Shown piece after piece: positions 26,621 to 35,955 of a stretch of 64,000 nt of DNA (its first letter is position 1; each line of letters begins with the position of its first letter). The stretch is from Fodinicola feengrottensis. Lineage in GTDB: Bacteria > Actinomycetota > Actinomycetes > Mycobacteriales > HKI-0501. Under the pieces are notes generated by a model that was given only the letters and a program-made list of their open reading frames with translations, was not told the DNA's origin and ran no database searches. The stretch lies in the NCBI RefSeq assembly GCF_010993775.1, contig NZ_WOTO01000008.1:124001-188000 (forward strand), written 5' to 3'. Both the position numbers and the translations under genes were made by a program.

Positions 26621-28301
26621 CCAACACCTGAAGGCTCGGCAGGCCGGTGGCGCCGCCGGGGAAGGAGTCGGCGATCTGGATGGTCTGCACCTCGCCGGTC
26701 GCGTCGGTGGCCCGCGCCCACAGCGTCTGCTGCCCACGCGCGCCGGGCGTCCAGTCCCACACCCACTGCCGCCAGGTCTGGTTGTTCGGCACCGGCGCGA
26801 GCCGGGCCGGCTGCCACTCGCCCTGCTCGCCGAGCCGCACCTCGACCATGGAGATGCCGCGGTTCTGCGCCCAGGCCACCCCGGCGACCTTCACTGACTG
26901 ACCCAGCTGCAACTCGTCGTTCGCCGGTGGCACGTCGATCCGGCACATGGTCTTGATCGGCGCGGCCGGCGCCCATTCGCGCTGGATCCAGTACGCCTGC
27001 GGCCCAGCGGCGAAGGTGGTCAGCTCCATGTCCACGATCCACTTGGTGCCGGACACGTAGCCGTACAAACCCGGCACGATCATCCGGACCGGGAAGCCGT
27101 GCGCGACCGGCAGCGGATCGCCGTTCATGCCGACCGCGAGCATCGCGTTCGGCGTGGTCATCACGGCTTCCAGCGGGGTGCCGCAGGTCCAGCCGTCGGC
27201 CGAGGTGGTGAACACCTGGTCGGCACCGGGATGGACACCGGCCTCCTTGAGGAGGTCGGCCAGCGGTGCGCCGAGCCATTTTGCCTCGCCGATCAGATTC
27301 CCGCCGACCTCGTTGGACACGCACGTCAGGGTGATGTCGCGCTCGATCATCGGCCGTTTCAGCAGCTCGGCGAAGCTGATCTTCAGCTCTCGGTCCACCA
27401 TCCCGTGGATCCGCAGCTCCCAGGTGGCTGGATCGACGCGAGGCGTCACCAAGGCGGTGTCGATCCGATAGAAAGAGGGGTTCGGGGTGGTGAAAGACGC
27501 GAGGCCGGGGATGTTCAGGTCGACCCCGTCGGGCAGCCGCGGAGCCTTACTCGCCGGCATCGGCAGCTTCAGGGTGGCGATGTCCTTGGACACATCGCCG
27601 CGGGTGTTCAGCAGGACGCCACCGAGCCCGCCGCCGACCACGGCGACGCCCAGCGAGGCGCGCCGCGCCGCCGCGTAGAGGAAGCGCCGCCGGTCCTCGT
27701 CGAACCGCCGGTCCCGCATCTTCAGCATCATCCGGACGTTGGTCCGGGCCTGCTCCACGTCGAACTCCGGCTCGGCCAGTTCCACCAGCCGGGGAACCAA
27801 CATCCGCAGCACGATCGCACCGGCCGCCGCGCCAATCGCGGACGGCGCGATGTCCAGTTGGGAGGCATCCGGCGCGGTCATCGCGGCCACCACGCCCACC
27901 AGCCCGAACACACCGACGCCAATCATGCCGACGGTCAACCAGCGATACGCCACCACGCCGACCGCGCGGGCGAACAGCGCCAGCACGAGGACCATGCCGA
28001 CTTCCAGTGCCAGCTTGTCGTACACGTAGAAAGTGCTGGTGGCGAACTCTTTCAGCCACTCAGGAGTGATCCGCACGAAGCCCTGGCCCACCGCCGTCAG
28101 CGGTGCGGAGGTCGGCCCGGTCACCACCGCCACAAGCTCGCCGACACCGAGCGCCACCCCGGCCGCCAGCAGACCGAGCGCCATCTTCAGCAGCAGACGC
28201 AGCCGCGGCCCGATCCGCGCCGGAGGCAGCTTGTCAGTGCTCTGGGGATGCTTACCGCCCGTATCCGCCGAACTGGACCGCGGGTCCGTACGAGTGGGCA
28301 C
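26613..28301 (-). CDS. membrane-anchored sulfite oxidase family molybdoenzyme
   Basis: Intact 562-residue protein. Residues 35-190 hold about four membrane helices; from about 260 a SUOX-fold molybdopterin domain begins (FYRIDTALVTPRVDPATWEL). It includes the molybdenum-ligating Cys in ITLTCVSNEVGGNLIGEAKW, then GMNGDPLPVAHGFPVRMIVPG and GTKWIVDMEL, and a C-terminal Mo-co dimerisation Ig-like domain (SVKVAGVAWAQNRGISMVEV). The catalytic domain probably faces outside. Substrate not determinable. Sits among moaA/D, moaE/C and modABC, so it is a likely consumer of the cofactor made here. Confidence 0.88.
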   Translation of the reverse strand: MPTRTDPRSSSADTGGKHPQSTDKLPPARIGPRLRLLLKMALGLLAAGVALGVGELVAVVTGPTSAPLTAVGQGFVRITPEWLKEFATSTFYVYDKLALEVGMVLVLALFARAVGVVAYRWLTVGMIGVGVFGLVGVVAAMTAPDASQLDIAPSAIGAAAGAIVLRMLVPRLVELAEPEFDVEQARTNVRMMLKMRDRRFDEDRRRFLYAAARRASLGVAVVGGGLGGVLLNTRGDVSKDIATLKLPMPASKAPRLPDGVDLNIPGLASFTTPNPSFYRIDTALVTPRVDPATWELRIHGMVDRELKISFAELLKRPMIERDITLTCVSNEVGGNLIGEAKWLGAPLADLLKEAGVHPGADQVFTTSADGWTCGTPLEAVMTTPNAMLAVGMNGDPLPVAHGFPVRMIVPGLYGYVSGTKWIVDMELTTFAAGPQAYWIQREWAPAAPIKTMCRIDVPPANDELQLGQSVKVAGVAWAQNRGISMVEVRLGEQGEWQPARLAPVPNNQTWRQWVWDWTPGARGQQTLWARATDATGEVQTIQIADSFPGGATGLPSLQVLVR

Positions 28302-28510
28302 CGAAACACGACCGATCTAGGCGATTGATTGGCGTACAACTCCATGACAGCACGCCGAGGCGAACACCTCCACGTGCCCAGACCTCCATCGTGCCCGGCA
28401 CCAGCAACTCCGGGCAGCACACGCCCGCGGACGTCACCAATTCGTTCGATTTCTCCGCCGTACGCGGGTGCCGTTCTTTACGCCTCACCGACCCGCGCTG
28501 GTCGCCCAAA

Positions 28511-28565
28511 CTGTCGGACGCCACCCGGATCGTGGAATTCGGGGGCGCCACAATCTGGTCAGAGG
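28511..28565. repeat. 55-bp intergenic repeat, copy A
   Basis: Starts CTGTCGG and contains CGGATC-N3-GAATTCGGGGGCG, ending GGTCAGAGG. A similar sequence in the same orientation lies at 34171. Both sit immediately downstream of a minus-strand gene (moaE here). The rest of the 28302-28575 gap shows no gene. Confidence 0.5.
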
Positions 28566-28575
28566 GACTTTCAGA

Positions 28576-28995
28576 TCAGGCCGAGTTGACCCATTCCTCG
28601 GTGCCGTCGGCGAAGACCTGCCGCTTCCAGACCGGGATCTGCGCCTTGACCTCGTCGACCAGCCGGGCACAGGCGGCGAAGGCGTCGCCCCGGTGGGCAC
28701 ACGCGACCGCGGCCACCAGTGCCGCGTCGCCGATCTTCAGCAACCCCACCCGGTGACTGACGGCGACCGCGAGCACCGCCGGCTCGGCGGCGATCCGGCC
28801 GGCCACCGCGGCCAGCAGCTCGCTGGCACTGGGATGGCAGGTGTATTCCAGCTCGGCCACCGACCGGCCACCGTCGTGATCTCGTACGACACCGACGAAG
28901 GACACCACCGCGCCAGCCTGCGAGTCGCCAACGGCCGCCTCGTGCGCGGCCACGTCCAGCGGCTGGTCAGAGACCTCCGCGATGGTCACTGGCAT
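28576..28995 (-). CDS. moaE: molybdopterin synthase large subunit MoaE
   Basis: Intact 139-residue protein. Converts cPMP to molybdopterin with sulfur from MoaD. AGAVVSFVGVVRDHDGG, ELEYTCHPSA (normally YE.Y..MA), VAVSHRVGLLKIGDAALVAAV and the active-site KAQIPVWKRQVFADGTEEWV with both lysines. Start ATG 28995 overlaps the mogA stop by one base (TGATG). Third gene of moaC-mogA-moaE. Confidence 0.93.
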   Translation of the reverse strand: MPVTIAEVSDQPLDVAAHEAAVGDSQAGAVVSFVGVVRDHDGGRSVAELEYTCHPSASELLAAVAGRIAAEPAVLAVAVSHRVGLLKIGDAALVAAVACAHRGDAFAACARLVDEVKAQIPVWKRQVFADGTEEWVNSA

Positions 28996-29468
28996 CAGTG
29001 ATCGCCTCCATGGATCTGGTCGACGGTGTGCGCGAGGATCGGTCCGAGTACCACCAGCCCGTCCTTCGCGGCGCCCTTCGACCCGGCCAGATTGACCACC
29101 AGCGTACGACCGGCGATGCCGGCCACCCCACGGGACAGGATCGCGTGCGGCACCCGGTCGGCCGTACGGTGCCGGAGCGCCTCGGCGATGCCCGGTACCT
29201 CGCGGTCCAGCAGCGGCCGGGTCATCTCGGGGGTGAAATCGGTCGGCGTACACCCGGTGCCGCCGGAGGTGAGCACCACGTTCACACCGTCGGCGATCGC
29301 GGCCCGGAGCGCCTTTGCGACCGGTTCACCATCAGGCACGACCACCGGCTCACCGACCTCGGCGCCAAGCTCGCGCAGGCCTTCGACCAGCAACGGACCG
29401 GAAGTGTCGGCGTACACGCCAGCGGCGGCCCGGTTGGACGCCACGACCACCCGCGCGGTGAAACTCAT
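28995..29468 (-). CDS. molybdopterin adenylyltransferase-type protein (MogA/MoaB)
   Basis: Intact 157-residue MoCF-fold protein. VVVASNRAAAGVYADTSGP, the substrate loop TSGGTGCTPTDFTPE and LVVNLAGSKGAAKDGL are diagnostic. It adenylates molybdopterin before molybdate insertion. ATG 29468 overlaps the moaC stop (ATGA). MogA and MoaB are hard to tell apart from sequence alone. Confidence 0.9.
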   Translation of the reverse strand: MSFTARVVVASNRAAAGVYADTSGPLLVEGLRELGAEVGEPVVVPDGEPVAKALRAAIADGVNVVLTSGGTGCTPTDFTPEMTRPLLDREVPGIAEALRHRTADRVPHAILSRGVAGIAGRTLVVNLAGSKGAAKDGLVVLGPILAHTVDQIHGGDH

Positions 29469-29947
29469 CGGTCCGCCGGCCGGCGCCACTGACCGGTCTT
29501 GCCGCCGGTCTTGAGCTCGACCCGGACCGCGTCGATGGTCGCCGCCGGATCGACGGCCTTGATCATGTCGATCAGCGCCAGCCCGGCCACGGTGACCGCG
29601 GTCAGCGCCTCCATCTCGACACCGGTCCGATCGGCGGTTCGTACGGTCGCGCTGATCCCCACCTCAGCCGCCGCCGGCGTCAACTCGACGCTCACGCCGT
29701 GGATCGCGATTGGATGGCACAGCGGGATCAAATCCGGGGTGCGCTTGGTAGCCATGATGCCGGCGATCCGGGCCGTCGCCAGCGCGTCGCCCTTGGGCAG
29801 CTGACCTGCGGCGATCAGCTCGATCACGGCGGTGGTCGTACGCACCACCCCGGTCGCGGTGGCGGTGCGCACGGTGACGTCCTTCGCGGACACGTCCACC
29901 ATCCGCGCCGCCCCGCTGGCGTCCACATGACTCAGCTCGCTCATCAC
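29465..29947 (-). CDS. moaC: cyclic pyranopterin monophosphate synthase MoaC
   Basis: Intact 160-residue enzyme that follows Moa[47 protein letters not shown] and [20 protein letters not shown] (with the catalytic Lys shortly after) are standard; each longer than shown continues conventionally. Start at 29947 or the adjacent ATG 29944 (MSELSHVD). Heads the moaC-mogA-moaE operon, all joined by overlapping codons. Confidence 0.93.
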   Translation of the reverse strand: MMSELSHVDASGAARMVDVSAKDVTVRTATATGVVRTTTAVIELIAAGQLPKGDALATARIAGIMATKRTPDLIPLCHPIAIHGVSVELTPAAAEVGISATVRTADRTGVEMEALTAVTVAGLALIDMIKAVDPAATIDAVRVELKTGGKTGQWRRPADR

Positions 29948-30136
29948 TCGAAGCGTACGGCCCCCGCCTCTTCGCGGCGTCGGCGAGAGGCTGCCGCATC
30001 GCCACCGTGGTCGCGAGACGTGGTTGTGAGGGTTTACCTGGAAGCGGTGGGATCATCGCCGCTGAGCGTGGGCGGTTCCAGCTATCGCATAGAGCGCGCG
30101 CTTACCCGCGCGGTGACTTACGTGACGTCTAAAACC

Positions 30137-30210
30137 CACGTACCCACCCCCGCCCTTTGAAGGGCGGGGGCTCAAAATTTCACGTTGGTACGACAGTTTC
30201 GCGCCGCACC
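30137..30210. mobile_element. partial MITE family 1 relative
   Basis: The right end tacgacagtttcgcgccgca is the complement of the left terminus of the 183-bp elements. It is preceded by a hairpin CCCCCGCCC-tttgaa-GGGCGGGGG similar to their internal one. No left terminus is visible, so this is a one-ended remnant or a shorter relative. It lies in the 300 bp gap between moaC and the small membrane protein; nothing else is recognisable there. Confidence 0.6.
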
Positions 30211-30249
30211 CTATGTAGACCTGCACAATCGGAATCCGATTGTGCAGCT

Positions 30250-30525
30250 TTAGTTCGAGTTGCGGCGGATCAGGAAGACGACCAGGAAAACGATGCCGAC
30301 GACCACGATGAGGCAGCAGACCACGCCGCCACCGATCAGGCCGATGCCGCTGCCGCTGCTGCGACTCCGGTATTTCGTCAGCGTCAGCACGCCGCCGGCC
30401 GCCACCGCCTCGCTCACGCCGGGAGTGGCGTGTGCCCAGGCCACCGTTGGCAGCACCAGCGCCGCCACGATCGCCCCCGACAACGCCACCGAGAGGCGTC
30501 CCACCCACTGTGTCATTCGCTTCAT
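30250..30525 (-). CDS. small secreted or membrane protein
   Basis: About 91 residues from ATG 30525. A signal-like N-terminus (RLSVALSGAIVAALVLPTVA followed by WAHA) and a C-terminal helix GIGLIGGGVVCCLIVVVGIVF, then LIRRNSN. Two adjacent Cys in the helix. No family recognised. Located beside the molybdate transporter genes but separated by about 80 bp, so co-transcription is unclear. Confidence 0.55.
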   Translation of the reverse strand: MKRMTQWVGRLSVALSGAIVAALVLPTVAWAHATPGVSEAVAAGGVLTLTKYRSRSSGSGIGLIGGGVVCCLIVVVGIVFLVVFLIRRNSN

Positions 30526-30606
30526 GCCCGCGATCATCACACAGCCTGTCCACAGCCGCACAGCTAGGGCGCCGAGGCCATTTCATTACTCTAACTTTAC
30601 CAACCG

Positions 30607-31666
30607 TTATGCCGGGTAGATCTCGATTTCAGCAGCCTTGACAGACGCCCACACCACCGTGCCAGGCAACAGGTCCAGCTCGGCGATGGCAGCCGCGGTC
30701 ACGTCGGCGGTGGCTGGTACGTCGCCGCTCAGCTCCACGCGTACTCCATCGGCAGTCGGTTCGAGACCGACCACGGTGGCCTGCCAGACGTTGCGCGGAC
30801 TGCCGTCAGGCCGCTCGCGGTAGAGCGCCACCGCCGCCGGCCGGAAGCAGCCGAAGACCTCAGCGGCCTCGATCGCCGAGTGCGCCACCAGCTCCGCGCC
30901 ACTGGGCAGCAGAATCCGGCCACCACTGGACCGGCCGCGGACAAGGTTGAGGCCCACCAGCCGGGCCACGTAGTCGGTACGGGGACGGCGGGACACGTCG
31001 GCCGGCGTGCCGACCTGCACGACCGCGCCGTCCTCGATCACCACCAGCCGGTCGGCCAGCACGATCGCGTCCAGCGGGTCGTGGGTGACCACGATTGCCG
31101 GTTGGTCGAAGGAGGTCAGATGCCGACGCAGTTCCCCGCGCACCTGCACCCGCGTACGAGCGTCGAGCGCCGACAACGGCTCGTCCAGCAGCAACAACCC
31201 GGGCCGGGTCGCCAGCGCTCGCGCCAACGCGACCCGCTGCGCCTGGCCGCCGGACAGGCTCCGGGGTTTGGCGGCCGCGTACGCAGCAACACCGACCCGG
31301 TCCAGCCAGTGCGCCGCATCCCGGCGGGCCTCGGCCTTGGGTACGCCCTGGCTGCGCGGCCCGAAGGCCACGTTGTCCACCGCGCTCAGATGCGGAAAAA
31401 AAGCAGGTAGTCCTGGAAAACCACGCCGATCCGCCGGCGGTGGGGCGGCAGTCGTACGCCCGCGCGTCGACGTCTTCGAGAACCTCGCCATCGAGCCGCA
31501 CTTGGCCCGCATCCAACCGGAGCAGGCCGGCGATCGCCCGCAGCCCCGTCGACTTACCGGCGCCATTGGGCCCCAGCAGCGCGACCACTTCGCCGGCCGC
31601 GACCTCGATGGCCAGCCGCAGCTGGAAGTCGCCGCGGCCGACTCCGATGTCGGCGGTGAGCGTCAC
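30607..31666 (-). CDS. modC: molybdate ABC transporter ATPase ModC
   Basis: ATPase of about 353 residues. Walker [17 protein letters not shown], signature [16 protein letters not shown], Walker [13 protein letters not shown], then a C-terminal TOBE domain ([40 protein letters not shown]) typical for ModC. Compensating frameshifts near 31460 and 31400; the restored Q-loop reads [24 protein letters not shown] 31666 overlaps the modB stop (GTGA). Confidence 0.9.
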
Positions 31667-32488
31667 AGCTGACTCACCCACCGCTCCCGGAGCAGGCCCA
31701 ACACCAGGATGGACACCGCGAGCAGGACAACCGACAGCAGCACGGCCGCGTCCGGGTTGGTTTCCAGCTCCTCGTACACGGCCAGTGGCATCGTCTGGGT
31801 CGTACCGGTGAGGTTGCCGGCGAAGGTGATGGTGGCGCCGAACTCGCCCAGCGCCCGTGCCCACGCCAGTACGGCGCCGGCCGCGATCCCGGGTGCGACC
31901 AGCGGCAACGTCACGCGTACGAACACCCGCCACGGACTCGCGCCCAGGGTCGCGGCGGCATCTCTCGTAGCGGCGGTCGGCGGCTCGCAGCGCGCCTTCC
32001 ACCGACAGCACCAGGAACGGCAGCGCGACGAACGACTGCGCCACCACGACAGCGGCGGAGGTGAAGGGCAGCGAGAAGCCGGTCCAGTCGTAAAGCGGAC
32101 GGCCCAGCAGGCCGGTACGACCGAAAACGGTGAACAACGCGACACCACCGACCACCGGCGGCAGCACCAGCGGCACCGTGACCAGCGCCCGCAGCACGCT
32201 CCGGCCCGGCCAGCCGGGACGCGCCAGCAACCACGCCAGCGGGACGCCGACCACCATGCAGATGGCGGTGGAAAGGGTGGCGGTCACCACGGAGAGCTGC
32301 AGCGCGGCCAGCACCTCGGAGTTGACCAGCAACCGCGGAGCCTGCGACCACGGCGCTCGTACGACCAAGCCGACCAGCGGGAACACCAGAAAGGCGATCG
32401 CCACGATCGCCGGAATGAGCAGCAGACGTGGAGCGGCGGCGGCGCTCAGGGCGCCGCCGCCAGCTCGCGACTTCTTACGCCGCGCCAA
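31663..32488 (-). CDS. modB: molybdate ABC transporter permease ModB
   Basis: Permease of about 274 residues with five or six membrane helices and the cytoplasmic EAA loop [20 protein letters not shown]. One frameshift near 31965. The start is likely TTG 32488 ([11 protein letters not shown]), overlapping the modA end by 14 bp; a later start is possible. Middle gene of the HTH-TOBE, modA, modB, modC operon. Confidence 0.87.
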
Positions 32489-33278
32489 AGCCGGCCGCGG
32501 CGAGCACCTGCCGACCGGCCGGCGACAGCACGTACGCCACGAAGGCCTTCGCCGTCGAGGCGTCCTTTGACGCCTTGAGGGAGCAGATCGGGTACGTGGT
32601 GACCTTGCTGGCCGACTCGGGGAAGGTGATGCCTTCCACCTTCGGACCACCGGACAGCACATCGGTCTTATAGACCATCGCCGCGTCCGCCTCACCCAGC
32701 GCGACCTTCTGCAGCACCGCCTTCACGTCGGTGCCACGGTCGACTGGCTTCGGCGTGATATGCGCGGCGTCGAAGACCTGCTTCGCCAGCGCACCACACG
32801 GCACGCTCTCCGCGCACAACACCGTCTTCTTGGTGGAGTCCGCGAAGTCCTTCAGGCCGGTGATGTGCGCCGGGTTTCCCTTGGGCACCACGATTTCCAG
32901 CGTGTTGGTCAGGAACGGCTGCGAGGCACCATCGTTGTCGTTCGCCTTCACCACGGTGTCCATGGTCGCCTTGCTGGCGGACGCGAACACGTCGGCCGGG
33001 GCACCTTGGGTGATCTGGGTGGCCAGCGTCGAGGAGGCGCCGAAGTTGAAGGTCACCTGGTCGCCCGGGTTGGCCTTCTCGAAGTTCTTGCCGATGGTGC
33101 CGAACGACTCGGTCAGCGACGCGGCCGCGAAGACCGTGATCTTGTGCGTGGACGGGGTGCTCGCCGACGGGTTCGCGCCGGTCGTACCGCCACCACCGCA
33201 AGCGGCCGTCGCGGCGACCAGTGCGACCGTTGCCAGCAGGCCCGATGCCCGCCGGACCAGGGGGCCCTTGACCCTCAT
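32475..33278 (-). CDS. modA: molybdate-binding lipoprotein ModA
   Basis: Intact 267-residue solute-binding protein. Signal peptide with lipobox (LVAATAAC, lipidated Cys at about 26), then ITVFAAASLTESFGTIG, FNFGASSTLATQI and GAPADVFASA (oxyanion contacts), AAMVYKTDV near the C-terminus. Delivers molybdate or tungstate to ModBC. ATG 33278 overlaps the stop of the upstream regulator (ATGA). Confidence 0.93.
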   Translation of the reverse strand: MRVKGPLVRRASGLLATVALVAATAACGGGGTTGANPSASTPSTHKITVFAAASLTESFGTIGKNFEKANPGDQVTFNFGASSTLATQITQGAPADVFASASKATMDTVVKANDNDGASQPFLTNTLEIVVPKGNPAHITGLKDFADSTKKTVLCAESVPCGALAKQVFDAAHITPKPVDRGTDVKAVLQKVALGEADAAMVYKTDVLSGGPKVEGITFPESASKVTTYPICSLKASKDASTAKAFVAYVLSPAGRQVLAAAGFGAA

Positions 33279-33688
33279 GTCACCAGCTCTCTTGATGTGT
33301 CCGGAATTTCGACGACCACCTGGGTCGCCTTGATCGATGCCACCGCCAGCACGCCCGGCTCCAGGCCCAGGTCCTCGACGGCCTCCCGGGACATCAGCGA
33401 CACCACCCGGAACGGGCCGCACTGCAGGTCCACCTGAGCCATCACGCCGTCCACGATCACCTGGGTCACCAGGCCGGTGAGGGTGTTGCGGGCGCTGCGC
33501 GCGGGGAGCGACACATCGGGGCTGTGAGCGTGTTTCTGGGCGAAGGCGGCGAGGTCTCGGCCGTCCACCACCAACCTGCCATTCTCGGCCCGCTTGGTGG
33601 GGAAGCGGCCAGCTTCGGCCCAGCGGCGGACGGTGTCATCGCTGACACCCAACAGGCTGGCTACTTCTGAGATCCGGAACTGCGGCAC
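33275..33688 (-). CDS. HTH-TOBE molybdate-responsive regulator
   Basis: Intact 137-residue protein: an excisionase/MerR-type HTH (FRISEVASLLGVSDDTVRRW) fused to one TOBE/Mop domain (RNTLTGLVTQVIVDGVMAQV, SREAVEDLGLEPGVLAVASI). TOBE domains bind molybdate. Short proteins of this build head modABC operons in actinobacteria and take the place of ModE. Feedback repression of the operon is inferred. Upstream 60 bp to the next gene has no clear operator. Confidence 0.85.
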   Translation of the reverse strand: MPQFRISEVASLLGVSDDTVRRWAEAGRFPTKRAENGRLVVDGRDLAAFAQKHAHSPDVSLPARSARNTLTGLVTQVIVDGVMAQVDLQCGPFRVVSLMSREAVEDLGLEPGVLAVASIKATQVVVEIPDTSRELVT

Positions 33689-33747
33689 AGGGGATACCCT
33701 ACGACCCGCAGGTGCGGCTGCAAACCACCCTATCGCCCGGCGCGGAG

Positions 33748-34143
33748 TCAGGCGACCGTACTCCCGGGCGGTAGGTCACCGGGCAGCTCCAGCAGGGTGA
33801 CCGTGCCGTCCGGCGCGAGGCCGCCCATCAGCAGGAACTCGCTTTCGAAGCCGCCGATCCGCTTGGCCGGCAGGTTCACCGCGCCGACCACCGCACGGCC
33901 GAGCAGTTCGTCCCGCGAATAGTTCGTGACCTGCGCACTCGTACGCAGGACACCCACGTGCGGGCCGAAGTCGACGGTCAATCGCCAGGCGGGTTTGCGA
34001 GCCTTCGGAAAGTCGTCGACCGCCAGCACCCGCCCGACCCGCAGGTCAACCGAGAAGAAGGTGCCGAGGTCGATCTCCGGCTTCGCCGGCAACTTCTCCG
34101 GATCGTACGGCCGCCCATCACTGTCAATCACATGCTGCGCCAC
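33748..34143 (-). CDS. tRNA-binding-domain protein (CsaA/EMAP-II type)
   Basis: Intact 131-residue OB-fold protein. DLRVGRVLAVDDFPKARKPA, LTVDFGPHVGVLRTSAQVT and GRAVVGAVNLPAKRIGGFES match CsaA-type stand-alone tRNA-binding domains, which act as dimers and have been linked to chaperone or export functions. GTG 34143 chosen. Monocistronic. Confidence 0.85.
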   Translation of the reverse strand: MAQHVIDSDGRPYDPEKLPAKPEIDLGTFFSVDLRVGRVLAVDDFPKARKPAWRLTVDFGPHVGVLRTSAQVTNYSRDELLGRAVVGAVNLPAKRIGGFESEFLLMGGLAPDGTVTLLELPGDLPPGSTVA

Positions 34144-34170
34144 GCCTTCATCCTGCCTCGCGGCCAAGAA

Positions 34171-34225
34171 CTGTCGGCCATCGAGCGGATCATCGAATTC
34201 GGGGGCGGCAAAATTCGGTTAAGAG
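34171..34225. repeat. 55-bp intergenic repeat, copy B
   Basis: CTGTCGG-N8-CGGATCATCGAATTCGGGGGCG, then an A-rich tail; about 70 % like the sequence at 28511 and likewise placed at the 3' side of a minus-strand gene (the XRE-cupin gene). Confidence 0.5.
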
Positions 34226-34812
34226 GTCGAGCGCGCGCGTACGTGCAGGCGCTCGCCCTGCGGCCCAAACAGGCTCAGGACCTCCGCCGGCTCCGGCCCG
34301 GGATTGCCGAACCAGTGCGGCACGTGCGTGTCGAAGTCCACCACCTCGCCCGGAGTGAGCACTAGATCGTGCTCGCCGAGCATCAGCCGCAACCGGCCGG
34401 AGAGGATATAGAGCCACTCGTAGCCTTCGTGGACCTTCAGCTCGGGCGTCGGTTCCAGTGGCTGCTGCGGCGGGATGATCATCTTGTACGCCTGCAGACC
34501 GCCCGGACGCCTGGTCAACGGCAGGATCGTCATGCCGTGGCGGGTGATCGGCCTGGAGTGGATCCGCGGATCGCCGGTGGGCGGCGCGTCGACCAGCTCG
34601 TCCAGCGGCACCTGATGGGCCCTGGCCAACGGCAACAACAATTCCAAAGTGGGCCGGCGCTGGCCGGACTCCAACCGGGACAGCGTGCTGACCGAGATCC
34701 CGGTGGTCGTCGACAACTGGGCCAACGTGACCGCCCGCTGCTGGCGTAAGGCCCGCAGCCGGGGTCCAACGCTCTGCAAGACCCCGTCCAAAGCTGGTTC
34801 GTCGTCTTCCAT
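34219..34812 (-). CDS. XRE-cupin transcriptional regulator
   Basis: Intact 197-residue protein. The N-terminal XRE HTH (LRALRQQRAVTLAQLSTTTG, SVSTLSRLESGQRRPTLELL) is followed by a cupin (HEGYEWLYILSGRLRLMLGE, EVVDFDTHVPHWFGNPGP). ATG 34812 preferred over upstream 34848. Divergent from the thioredoxin-reductase-like gene at 34879 with a 66 bp gap containing the TTGCCA palindrome, so that gene is its probable target. Confidence 0.88.
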   Translation of the reverse strand: MEDDEPALDGVLQSVGPRLRALRQQRAVTLAQLSTTTGISVSTLSRLESGQRRPTLELLLPLARAHQVPLDELVDAPPTGDPRIHSRPITRHGMTILPLTRRPGGLQAYKMIIPPQQPLEPTPELKVHEGYEWLYILSGRLRLMLGEHDLVLTPGEVVDFDTHVPHWFGNPGPEPAEVLSLFGPQGERLHVRARSTS

Positions 34813-34820
34813 GCCTCTAT

Positions 34821-34835
34821 TTGCCACTTTGGCAA
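34821..34835. promoter_or_regulatory. palindrome TTGCCA-N3-TGGCAA between XRE-cupin and reductase genes
   Basis: Perfect 6-bp arms in the short divergent region; a related TTTGTCAA follows at 34841. Likely operator of the XRE-cupin protein. Confidence 0.5.
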
Positions 34836-34878
34836 CTATGTTTGTCAAGTCGGCAGGGTCCGACGCATAGTCCTGCGC

Positions 34879-35909
34879 ATGGAGACGAAGACGTACGACG
34901 TAGTAGTCATTGGCGGCGGCGCGGCCGGCCTGAGCGGTGCGCTGACGCTGGCCCGAGCCCGTCGCTCGGTGCGGTGCTGGTGGTCGACGGTGGCGAGCCG
35001 CGGAACGCGCCGGCCGCGCACATCCACAACTACCTGGGCCGCGAGAGCACCCCGCCAGCCGAGCTGTTGGCGATTGGGCGTACCGAGGTGACCGGCTACG
35101 GCGCCGAGGTGATCAACGAGACGGCCACCGATGCCATCGCGGTAGCCGGCGGTTTCGAGGTCTCGCTGGCCGGCGGTGCCGTCGTACGAGCGCGCCGGCT
35201 GCTGGTGACCACCGGCCTGGTGGACGAGCTGCCGGAGGTGCCTGGGCTGGCCGAGCGTTGGGGCCGCGAGGTGCTGCACTGCCCGTACTGCCACGGCTGG
35301 GAGGTCCGCGACCAGCGGATCGGGGTGCTGGCGACCGGTCCGGCCGCGGTGCACCAGGCGTTGCTGTTCCGGCAATGGAGCGATGACGTGATCCTCTTCC
35401 AGCACACTGCTGCGCCGCCCAGTGCGGCCGAACGCGAGGAGCTGGCCGCCCGCGGCATCGCGCTGGTGGAAGGCGAGGTCGCGGCGGTGGAGGTGGCTGC
35501 CGACCAGCTGACCGGCGTACGACTGCGGTCCGGTGAGGTCATCGGGCGACAGGCCATCGTGGTCGCGCCACGCTTCACCGCCCGCGCCGGCGTGTTGTCC
35601 TCGTTGGGGCTGCAGCCCACCGAGCTGCTGATGGGCAGCTCCATCGCCGCCGACCCGACCGGTGCGACCGCGGTCCCCGGTGTCTGGGTGGCCGGGAACG
35701 TCGCCAACCTGATGGCCCAGGTCATCGTCTCGGCCGCGGCCGGCCTGAGCGCCGGTGCCGCGATCAACGCGGACCTCGTCGCGCAGGACACTCGGGCCGC
35801 GGTCGCCGCGTACCGGGACCCGTTCACGGCCGCTCGCGAGAGGGAGGTGTGCGCGCAGGTCCTGGCGCCGACACGGGCTGTGAAACAGGTCGCGCACCAC
35901 AAGAATTGA
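34879..35909 (+). CDS. thioredoxin-reductase-like FAD/NAD(P) oxidoreductase
   Basis: About 343 residues. FAD motif VVVIGGGAAGLSGALTLARA, PAAHIHNYLG, the redox pair in HCPYCHGWEVRDQRIGVLAT, and a C-terminal GVWVAGNVANLMAQVIVSAA. This CPYCHGWE branch is common in actinobacteria; its partner is unknown, and no thioredoxin is encoded nearby. One frameshift near 34970 (ARRS/AVLVVDGGEPRNAPA). Probably regulated by the divergent XRE-cupin protein. Confidence 0.85.
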
Positions 35910-35955
35910 CTGTCGCGAAACCGGGCTGACACGTTGACGGCCGACGATTGTTCGC

